Assembly (NCBI RefSeq): GCF_964355755.1
Contig: NC_092671.1
Location: 20,364,001 to 20,428,000, forward strand
Length of the DNA stretch: 64,000 bases
Direction of reading: 5' to 3'
Source: Antedon mediterranea
Lineage: Eukaryota > Echinodermata > Crinoidea > Comatulida > Antedonidae
In this document: positions 35,001 to 47,000 of the stretch, piece after piece
Position numbering within the stretch: position 1 is the stretch's first letter
How the letters are laid out: the number at the start of each line of letters is the position of its first letter
Translations under genes and position numbers: made by a program
Notes under the pieces: model-generated
The model's database searches: none
What the model saw: only the letters and a program-made list of their open reading frames with translations
Told to the model about the DNA's origin: nothing

Positions 35001-38000
35001 CGATTTCTTTAAATAAATCTATTACACTGTATTAAAGATTGAAAAGTGTTACATAAACTGTAAATAATGTATACTGTGTTCTCCTTTTTTCGACTTCCAT
35101 TTTTGTGTGAAATAAAATAAAAATACATACTGTACCTGTATTCGATTCCTTTTGAAAATGTACCAATTGGCGAGAATTGGACCGAGAAACTTAACGTCAT
35201 GGATTGCGCCTCAAAAGCTATATAGTGTAGGCTGGTATGTCGTTTATATGAATGTCGTGTATTTTTTTTTTTTAAAGCAAACTTGACCTTTTTTCATATC
35301 TTGATAATATAAGGAATGAAAAAAAATATGTTGCCATTTTTTCAAAAGACATTTAAAGGACCAAATTCAAGATGGCCGCCAACATTCAAATAACCCTATT
35401 AAAAATCAGAATATCACCAATAATACAAATTATGAACGTGGAACAAGTCCGTTTTGATGGTATTACTGTACCCATTATACAATCTTAACTATGTAAAGTG
35501 ATAATCTGTCGGCCATCTTGGATTTCAAAATGGCCACCACTAAAAATTAAATTCTTTAAATAATTTTTTTTAAATATGTGTGCATAAATTTTTGTTTGTA
35601 CACAATGTTCTAAAATTGTCACTTCTCACAGGATTGTCTAAATATAAGGCTGTCTAAAGTTGTCAATGTTCTCTATATAACAGATATATAATACCCCACT
35701 ATGACTCTTAAATTAAATTAAATGTATGGAACAACTTACCAATTGATATCAAATATTCAACAACAATTACGTCTAACTAGATGGTGAGCTCGCTTCGCTC
35801 GCTCCCCTATAGGAAGTGTAAACAATGGTTCTCGGAATGATAATGACTCGGGTAAAAAGGTTTTAGAAGGACGTTCTCCTTGTACGTTTTCTGTCGGTTA
35901 CCATTATTGAAAATGCTTGACATTCGAAAAACTAAACCTACTCTGTTTCACAGTGTCTTAGATGATTAATAACATTTCAAAGTATAGTGTTTATTGTTTG
36001 GTAGGGCGGAGGTGGGGAGGCAGAGTTCATTTGAGGGAGATGCTTATTTGAGGGATTTTTTAGTTTTAATAATATCGTAACATTTATAATCTAATAGATA
36101 TGAAAAGTGGTAAAAAAAAATAACAAATGCTTGGTAAATTGTAGTTAACAGTGTGATGAATTCTATTACAAATAGTATAATTTGTGTTATTATAAATATA
36201 ATACAATATTGTGTGTATAAATGTGGATGGGCGTTTATTAGATAGTTGGGTCTAGGTGGGTGTAGGCAATTATTATTCAAAGTGATGTTTTATTGGGGAG
36301 GCGTTTATTCAAATACATTATTTAATTTAAACATCTTTTGAAACTAACTTCCAGTACAGAATGTAGGCCGTTTCGGCCCAAGATGGAAGATGTTTTAGAT
36401 GACTTGCAATATGGGCCCTAATGGGACACAGATAGCCTACATTTATTCCTGCCAGCTTACTCAATAAAACTCGGCTATCGGGATTTTATTTTTTAACCAC
36501 TGTACCTTCACACGTGCGGTCCGATCCGAAAATAAACAAAATACTAAATGGATATAGCTACTAACGACCAACTTAACTGAAACCATGTAGTTGCAAGGTG
36601 AACCTGTGAACTTATTGTGAAATCAGAAATTTTTTTTAAAACTCTTTATAATATATTCCTAAGATAGAAATATGGAACAATATTGTAATAGTGAAACTGT
36701 TTTACATTTCGTGGTACATCTGAGATAGTTCAGGTAGGTATCCAAGGCAGATATTTGTTTTCCATTGTGCTCACCTATGTCAGAATTAACAATAATTTAT
36801 ATATAGATTCTAAATTACAGATCTCATTTCTTTTCATGAAAATGAAACTTGACAGGAGACAGGACCACAATATAAAACAAGTGCATTTATACCTTATTGT
36901 GAAATCCTGTATAAATATGATGTTAAATAATAAATGCGTTATTGCTATGTAATTCAATTTCTTAACCTTCAGGGCCATAGTCACCAGTATGGTTGGTAAG
37001 TTTTCAACCTGTCAACTTTTGCCAGAAGCTTGAAGGAAATACAGATACAGCTTATTCACAAGATTATTCATAGGCAGCATTAACTCCTACTTCTCATCTT
37101 CTACAATCTCAACCGATTTCATTAGGTATGTACCCCCTACAGATAGACCACCATTATACACTGGTTTGATGAGTGCACATGGTTGTGGTATAAAAACGCA
37201 TGTACTAGGAAAAGACAAGAATGCCTGGTGATGACTCTTACCTGAGATGAGTGGAGGTGGACAGAGATGACATCAAGAAGCAATTATTATGTCGACCCGA
37301 TGAAATATATGGCTTTTGGACATGTAGCATTGTGAAAATAGTGTTGAGGCCAGTGCTTTTGTTGAAACTGAACTTGTATTACCTATACAACCAGTGACAC
37401 AAATATCTTAAATGGAAAACATCTCTAAAGGACAGAAGCACACTAATTCTGCTTTCTCTCTACAAATGCAGACAGAGAAAAAGATTCTAAGTGAAATATC
37501 ATTTTGTTTGAAAGAGGCTGATCATAAAGATATTAACTTGAATACAGAGAGTCGACGAAATCTAAGTGATGTGGTTAAACTATATCCCTATATATGTCCG
37601 AGACACAAGAAAACGATATCTGCACACATGGAAAGTACACATGCTTTTATCAAATATTTCTTCGCTCATGACCACCTGTACTACCGGTTACTTCCGCTGT
37701 ATCAATTTCAACAGATTACTGAAACAAATTACAGATATTGGAGTTTATGAGAGGACATGTATGTGTGGGACTTCAATTGATCAGGGTCATTGAGCGTGGT
37801 ATCATTGGAATAACACAAATTAATGATTTCATCAGAGCTGGCAAATTAAAGAGAGATGATATCCCGATTAATGAAGAATGCTGCAATTCGCACAAAGGTG
37901 TTTTTTGGCCATGGCATGATGAAATTGGACAGAAAATGTTTGAGGCATTGGTAAAAGTCTTGTAGAAGCCAAACTGTCTATATGGGATCCTAAGAAAAAG

Positions 38001-41000
38001 ACGAATATTGGCACAAAATATATATGACGGTGAATACAGGTGACAAACTTATCAAAGTAAGAGAGGACTCCTATAGAGATTATTTGGCGGTGAAATGAGG
38101 TATTGCAGTACTTTTGCCAATTTGTTTCTGAACAAGCTTGTTGGGATCACAGATCAGTCTGTGGAAGTTTGATGGATACAGTAGTAGAAAACGAAGGAAC
38201 TTACTGTATCGCATTCAAGATTAGAAATATTTCATTGAAGGACTTTGGCAGAGTTAGTTGTCATTTAACTGAAGAAGTTTATGAGATGTTTTAATATGAA
38301 GAAGTGTACTGTCAGTACTATAGACCTCCTGATGGTCAACATTTTGTGTTAATCACCATGTTGTTGTCATAAGCATATCATTTTGTGTATTTCAATCTAA
38401 TTATATTTAACTTACACATGTTTTAATAAGAAATTTAACCCATTTATAAAAAATTGGCGGCCATTTTTTATTAATCACCAATGTTGTTGTCATAGGCCTA
38501 TCATTTTATGTGATTTAAATCAACGTCATAACTTGCACATGTTTTAATAAGAAATTTAATCAATTTTTTTTAAATGGCGGCCATTTTGAAATTCAAAATG
38601 TCAGAATACTAATGAATATAGGTTTATAATAATTCTTATATAGCAGAGAACCCATATGAACTTTAAATATTATTCATAATGGGTGTTACTTTGTCCAATA
38701 TGGTACATTTATTGGATATTTTACATATTGGCGGCCATCTTGGATTTGACACCCTTAAGCTTTTTTAAAAAAATGGCAACATATTTTTTTCATTACTTTA
38801 CATCCTAAAGACACTTTATCAGCTGGAATTTTGCTTTTAACAAAAAAATGACACGAAATTACATAGTGGCCTACATTAATATTTAACACATCGTTAGGCG
38901 CCAGCTTTCTCTACGCTCGAGTCTACCGGTAATGCGCTGGTAACGGCTATCGCGGGCCGGCCGAACCATAGAGGAATGACTGAACAGACATCAAATTAAT
39001 TAAAGAAATTAATTAATTAAGACTGGTACAGCAATGAGCGTATAAAAACAAAATTGCGCGTAATGACAGTTCAAAACTATCACGTTTTTTAAGGCCTTAA
39101 TTAAGTATATTCGTCTACTGCATGCTAGGGCTGGCTGGATTCCAGCAAAGTGGTAGCCTAGGCCTACTTTTCTGTAAAAAAAATCATGAATCTTTAAGTC
39201 GAAATTCGCGCAAGTCGAACTTTTTGATCGGTCCCATTAGATTCGACTTAGGCGGAGTTGACTGTATTGCAATATTTGTATTCCTCTTTCTTAACTATAA
39301 AATTGGGAAAAGTTAAAACTTTCAATTTTAAATAAATCGATGAATCAAAATGATTGAAAATATGGTTTTGTTGTGTAAAATAAAACTGTTTTAAAACAAT
39401 ATTTTAATACACAAACAGACACAAAAAAACCATAGAAGAATGAAATATAATCCATTTAGGAAGATGTAATAATTTTGTGACATGCTCGCTCCTTGCTGCA
39501 AGGTCTAGTATTATTAGTACGCTTGAACAGAACAGAGCGATATTAGAAAGTGTGGTATACCAACAGTTATTAATGCGATCAACAAAATGTGATGGGAAAT
39601 GGAACAAAATAGGATTTGTTTTTGTTTTTTAGTGTATAAATTATATGCAGGATTTATAATGAAATCTAGAGAAAACAAGGGTGGTTTATGACATATATGC
39701 GGAGGGATCTTTGATCAGATTATTTTTATATTATTATTATTTTATATTTTCGCGCCGCAGCTCTAGCCAGCTAGGTCCCAGGAGGACACATTCATTAATA
39801 AGCTGTTTCATAGCGGTAGCTTTAGTATCTAAGGCTGACAGTTTTGTGAATTTGGAAACTCGACTATAATTTATAGGTAGCTGCTGGACCCAAAAAACGT
39901 CTGGGAGAAGACAGTATTATTGAGATGTAGACGGAAATCTGTAAAATCTTGATCAATAAATAATAACTTCGTTTTTGCTGTCAACCAGGCCGGTATTATA
40001 ATAAGTCACTGTAGAATAATCATTCGATAATGGTCAAAACTTTATTTTGGCTCTGTCAACATAAAGGGAGGTATTTACAATGACTTTCTTTGACTGTCAA
40101 TCTAGGCCAATGTTATAATAATACGCCGTCAGATATTAAATCATTGAAACAGTCCTCGTAAATTTTTTGTTGGTTATCAGATGCCGTGGGGGGGGGGGGG
40201 GGGGGGTCCAATCAATTATCGTCAGAAGGTGAACAATCAGTCTAGGTAGCAGCAGCAGATTATTAGGAACGCCTGCTCCATTAATTAATCCAGAAAAAGG
40301 TTTGTACATTATCTATTTGTTTATTAGCCTTCTCCTAACACAATTATATTTTCTTTAAAAAAAAGGTTTTATAAGTGGTTTCAACATTTATGATAGTAAT
40401 GTCACAGTTCTGTGTCTGGACGCAAGTTCATAGACCTACTAGTTATATTATTCATATTAACTGATACTTACTCTTCATTACCGTAAAGTTCAGTTTTAAT
40501 GAAATATATAATATAAATTGGCTTCGTAACAATTAATTAGTGTTGAAAAGGTTAGTTTTTTGGTGATAGGTGAAAATGACATGTAACTTCGTAATCAATT
40601 TATTTTTTTTGTATAAAGGCCCAATTACACTGACGATAACGACGGACGATAAATATATAGCATGCATTTTTTTTACATAAACCAAAAGAAATTAGAAAGG
40701 GTTTCGTTCTAGACCTATAGGATAATCATTTATGCTGTCTTTGATAATAATAATGTTTTTCAAATTCCAATCAAATGATGTCATGATAAATAAAAACAAT
40801 AAAATCGCTGTATTGTCACGATATTATTGGTCTTACTAATCATGACGTCATTTGATTGGACGTGTGAAAAATATAATTTTCATCAAAGGAATTGTTTATA
40901 TTTCTTTTGGTTTAGACTTATGTATTAAAAATGCACATTTGTCTATTTATCGTCGATCGTTATCGTCCTAGTGTATGGGCCTTATGCTGTAAATGTTCAA

Positions 41001-44000
41001 TTAATTGATCATTCCGATTTTATTAGTTGGACTCTTGCACAGTTGCTGTCTAATCGTTGTTGTGTAATATCATTTAGAACCATATTAAAATCATAAAGAG
41101 ATTCATATTCCTTAACATGTGGCTGTGCATGGAAGTCTGGTCTACACAAACTCGGGCCCGGGCCTGAAAGTGTTGGTGAATTCATAATTATACTTAATAT
41201 TATATTTATATATATATATATATATATAATTATATTATTATACAATTGAAAGCAAAACCCGTTGAATCTCAAATCATTAGGACTAGAAAGTTGGCTTATC
41301 AATCAAATAAATACTTTCGTTCAAAATGAAACTCCAACCTCTCTAATCAAAAGATTGAACTCGAAAACGGACCGTTTTTTTTAATTGGGTATGTTGAAAC
41401 ATTTCAATATTCATTTAAAAAAGTACATTAATTATGGTATTGATCAGTGGCTATAGAGGCGTAAAAACCCTCGGTCAATATCATGTAAAATGCACTGTGG
41501 AAGGATCATTATTAAGACTGCAAAATTGGGCTTATCAACAAATAAATACTTTCGTTCAAAATGTAAAATCAAGGCTGAAAAATTGGGCTTATCAACAACA
41601 AAATATTTTACTATTGGACGCGATAACATCAAGGATAATCAGTATAATTATTAATATAGCCACTGTTACTAGTTTTATTCTACATGCTAAAGTAAATAAA
41701 AATCCACTAGAAAACAAGCAAGTCTGAATGTTATGCTTATTAGCCATGTTATGTTTGTTACTGTAGGCCTATGATTGTTTGCAATGTCCACATATTATTT
41801 CCGTGGGCATATCCATAATGTATCACTCACAAAAAAGACGTGTGAGGTTCTTTCTTTAGATTTTGAAGAATGATTTGTGTTACAGGTTGACACAAGAGTC
41901 AAATGCTCAAGATATCGGCTAACGCCATGGGACCCTTGGCTTATCAATGAATAATAAATACAGTACTACAGTACTTTCGTTCAATTGAAATCGGAATCTG
42001 ACCGTTTCATTAAATTGGGTGTGATTAGGCCTAAACATATAATAATTTATTAAAAAGGTACAATAAAAACAAATGCATCAGAGGCGTAAAGAACCCACGG
42101 TCAATATCATGTAAAATGTGTTATAAGCACTGTGGAAGGGGTCATTATTATTAAACTGGAAAATTCGGCTTATCAACAAATAAATACTTTCGTTTAAAAT
42201 GTAAAATAAGACTGCAAAATTGGGCTTATCAACAAATAAATACTTTCGTTCAAAATGTAAAATAAGACTGCACAATTGGGCTTATCAACAAATAAAATAC
42301 TTTTTTTTTCGAAATGTAAAATTAAGACTGGAAAATTGGGCTTATAAACAAATAAATACTTTTTTTCAAAATGTAAAATTAAAACTGGAAAATTGGGCTT
42401 ATAAACAAATAAATACTTCCGTTCAAAATGTAAGAAAACATTTTTTAAATATAATCCTTAAGCTCTGTCTATACTATCAAACTAAATATGATGTGCCCAT
42501 ATTATATAGACATGACGATGTCATATCACTACGATAATCGGGCATATCACTACCATATTTGGACACATCACACTTTTTTTTGTTAAACTAGTTGGGACAG
42601 TGTAGACACAGAACTATGTGATCGAAACATAAGTCGGAATTGGACTGACGCGATTGATTTAATTGGGTATTTTTATTAATGTAATGATTCATTAAAAACT
42701 ATAATAATACCGATACACGTTTGGTATTGATCAATGGTGCAAAAGAAAGAAATAATGTTATAACAGGATTTGGTGATAGCTTAGCAATAATACAACCCAT
42801 ATACTGTACTATTATTATAAATACCTATTACAAATCCATTCAAATAACTTTTCATCGCGAACCGAAAATGTATAAATGTTATTCTACAGACCGTAATTAT
42901 ATATTCAAAAGCCATATTATTATTATTAATACCTAAATGCGATAGTAATAACCACATACATTATTCCCAATACAAATTTGTGCATTTAATTCTAGAAAGA
43001 AACGACTGTGCTGACAGGCCAATGACATAAATCACAAGTAAAGTCCCAATTGTTCACTTGCGTTTTGATTGGCCGACCTATTATATTAGATTAATGAAGA
43101 CTGTTCTTACAACTGTCCAGTCAAAAAGTTACGCGGCGTTTTTTGTAAGAAATATTTCTTGTTTATTATGTAGTGATACCGGCTATTGTATTAGCATTAC
43201 CAAGATCTTATCTTTCATATTATAAATAATTAAAGATTCTGACAAAATTAATCAATCAATATATCTTTTAAAAATCAATTACCTTTATTTACATCAACTA
43301 GAGGGTGAGCTCGCTTCGCTCGCTCCCCCTCTAGGAAGTGTAGACGATGGTTCTCGGAATGATAATGTTCTCCTTATACGTTTTCTGTCGGTTACCATTA
43401 TTGAAAATGCTTGACATTCGAAAAATATTTGAAACCAGGTTGTTGCAAGGTGAACTTATCTTAAACCCGGAAATTACTTTGACCGGGAAGAATTGAAATT
43501 GAGATGAAAATCTAATGTTGAAATCATAAATTTTGTTAAAAAACTCTTTATAACATCTTCCTAAGATAGAAATATGGAACAATAGCGTTGATGTGAACAC
43601 TAATGTTATCAAATCTACGTTTCGCAGTACATCCCAGATAGATAAGGTAGGTATCCAAGGCGGAGATTTGTACCGAAGTTTTTGCATTGTGCTCGCCTAT
43701 GTCAGAATTAACCATAATTTATATATAGATACATATAACCTATAATTCGTCAGTGACTAATTAAATCTAGTATTTTATTTATTTGGATATAAATATTTTC
43801 TTTTAAACTTGCAATATTGAATATTGTATGTGTTTTTTATATATGTTTGTTAATAAATATTTTCAGCCTCTAAAAAAGTGCTGCTGTTTTGTAGCTTTTT
43901 ATACATACCGAAATAAATAAATAAATAAAATACAATCATATTCACACACCATAGCCATTAAAAAAAAAAATCAATACAGAAAGAAATACAAATGTGTACT

Positions 44001-47000
44001 TACGGTCAACGCTTCCATAGGTGATAGTAAAACCTGTACCTCCGATAGATGAATCAGTTAGGAATTTAACATACAACTGGTTGGATGATGCATTAAAATT
44101 TGACGGAGCATTGAGACCACAAAATTTACTAACCAATGGTGCATAAGGACTTATTCCATCACGAACCTATAACAAAATAACTTTAAATTAAAAAATGTAT
44201 TTTAAGTCTTGAAATCATGCTGGTAGTGCATCAATCATTCTGGTCATTTTTATTACCTATATGTATAGATGCGGGCTACATTCAACAGTATAAACTCTCT
44301 CTATAACTTATTATAATATAGATCAAATTTATTTTGATTGAAAACAGAGGCTGGAATATCAGTAATATTTTATCAATCTGTCAATAGAAATAATTTGTTA
44401 CTACTGATACTGTACCGTTTTCAAAGAATACTATTGACCCTAAATCAGCATCACTATAATGACTCATATCTACAGTATTTTAAATTTCAAAAAGGTATTG
44501 CATGAAAAATAAATATTTATTAAATCAGATTTTGAATATGCCAGTTTTAATGAAGTTATCATTTCCATAGGTTAATAAAACGAACAAAAATAATTATTTC
44601 ACATATGAATGAACAGTTAAATTTAACCAAAAACCCATTTTCTCAGACAATTTGACTATATTTTGCTTTAAATTTTCAGGTTGAGGATTCAATTTTTTAG
44701 TCAAAGTAAATAACTATTATGTGACATGTTGATATAAAGTTTTCGGTACACCACATGTATTAGATCTAAAAAGAACTGTTGAGTTACTCGACGTTTCGAT
44801 CAATATGCTTCTGAGGATGATCAAAGCATATTGATCGAAACGTCGAGTAACTCAACAGTTCTTTTCAGAACTAATACATGTGGTGTACCGCAAACTTTAT
44901 ATATCAGACATTTGATTTCACCATGCAAACCTTCAAACAATATATTATGTGACATTAAAATGGCATATTCAACAACAAAAATGTAAAAAATAATATCACA
45001 GCCACTTTATCACGGAGTATGCAAACAGGGCCAGAACATTATTTATTACAAATCCAACACCAAAATTGATATTGACCAGACCGTGTCTAGAGATTAACAT
45101 GGGTAACAAGTGGTTACCTCTAATCTCTGAATGTCTGTAAAATCATCACAAGTTAAGGATTTGTTATATTTTTGTGATTCTCTTTCATATAAGTAAACTT
45201 GTGAGGCCTAATTCTAAAGTGTGCTCCACTATAAAGTTAGTTAACACATTGTGCAAAAAGCAGACAGAAGAATAGTAAAATTATATTACCTCAATATAGT
45301 CATAGTCACACTGTCCTCCAAGCCCAGACTCAATATCAAATGAAGAGCCAAATGAAAGTTGAACCAATTTGTTGACATCAACTGATATGAGCCAAGTGCA
45401 AACCAAGTTGTCTTCATACAGGCCGTCATTATCTACATCAATATCTGTAAAAGTGCCTGATGGTGATGTTAGACTTCCACCACATCCTTGTGCCACACCT
45501 TGATTGAAATAATACGCGAGAAATTAACAGATTTTGCAAAGTGAAATTATTCTTTTAAAAAGAAGTTCAACTTCACAAGCCAAGAAACAAAAGATTCATA
45601 TTTCAACTGTAGTTACAATAATGTAATTTATTTCTCTTGATTTTTCCCTCTGTATTTTATAAGGAGTCTCATCCATGATAGACTAACAGAAGGTGGAATC
45701 AGCTATTCATGAATTATAGATTTTCTTTCAAATATGCACCAAATGATTATATTTACAAGAGAGAAAAATGGGTAAATCAAGAGTTAATTTTGGGGTCCCT
45801 TTATTATTTTTTTTCCAGTTTGCCGATGATGACACCTTTGGTAAAGCTCAGTTAAGGCAATCATTTCAAATTTGGGTAAATGTACCTAAACTAAAAATGT
45901 GTAATAGAAATTTCTTATTTATGAATTTGATTTAATTTATGTTTTTTAAAATGCCTCTCTAGAAAACAAAAGATTTATAAAAAAAAATCTAACATAAAAT
46001 AAACACAATGAAACATTGGGGAAACTATGGATTATCAGAATGTAATAAATCCTGTCCCAGAATTCAGATGTCTAGGTGTGTATCTGTAAATTATAGTTAA
46101 TGAATTTTTAAAATCATTCAACCTACTGAACGTCTCATAATATCCAGCTTTGAATCCTCCGTGTGTTGAAGATACATCCGAGAGGAAGTTGAGTAGCATT
46201 GTTTTATTTGTACTCTTTATAGGATCTGGTAAAACTTCTCCACACAGTGGTCCAGCTAGTACAGGATTGTTTGTTGTTGGTCCATCATAAATGGTAAGGG
46301 AATCATACAAACATGATGAATGTACTTCAATATCAAACATTGAAAAGCTGGAAAATGTTATTATTGCATATTAAAAAATAATATATATAAAATTCATCTA
46401 AAACCTTTTTTTTGTAAAAATTCATGAGTAAGGTCATAATTAGGTTTGATTAAATCTTAATGTTGTACTGTATTTTTTTCATCCTTTTTTACAAATTCAC
46501 AGGCATAGAAGAAATTCTACACCACCTGGTGATAACAAGAATGTGTGTGAATGCTCTTAAGCAAGATTTGAAATTTGAACCTTCTACTTTCCTTGCTTTA
46601 TGCTCATATTGTTATAGATTAGTGTTATTATTCTGTTTCAAATAAAAACAAATAAACAATTGATTTTACTGCTTACACCAATTCCACCACTCTATTGTCA
46701 TTGACTGTAATAAGCCATGTACAATTCTCGTTGTTCCTGTATGTTCCTGTATCAGTTGTTGACACCTGACCAGCTGGGCCAACATATTCACCACCACAAC
46801 CTGCAAATAACAATACATTTAAATACCTGGGTGTATTGAGTTCTCGTAACTAAAATATAGATTCTTACTTGTAGCATAGATATTATACTGAACTTGTACA
46901 GCAAAGTATAGCTCATTTTGATGCTTACTCATATGGGCCATACCATTTTTCACATTTCAATGTTAGTGCTAGTCATATTCACCATTTATGTACCAGATTT

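Larger units (their letters stand above)
35226..38875. mobile_element. TIR element nested in the Tigger-like element
   Basis: The outer ~140 bp are inverted copies: TGTAGGCTGGTATGTCGTTT at the left, and TGTAGGCCACTATGTAATTT as the reverse complement of the right. Both continue into GAAAAAAATATGTTGCCATT and AAGATGGCCGCCAA. GGCGGCCAT-type words recur subterminally on both sides (35371, 35511, 38456, 38575, 38731), in opposite orientation. It contains a Helitron (35777-36807) and a decayed coding region (~37400-38300). The class is not identified. Confidence 0.75.
33545..39264 (+). mobile_element. pogo/Tigger-like DNA transposon carrying a nested element
   Basis: The left terminus reads CAGTCAACTTCGCCTAAGTC, and the reverse complement of the right terminus reads CAGTCAACTCCGCCTAAGTC. 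Both are flanked by TA (33543-33544 and 39265-39266). CAGT ends with TA duplication are typical of the pogo/Tigger branch of Tc1/mariner. Copies of TTCGACTT/AAGTCGAA words fill both ends. It contains a deleted transposase gene (34211-35016) and a second TIR element (35226-38875). It lies in the intron between domains 9 and 10. Confidence 0.88.
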
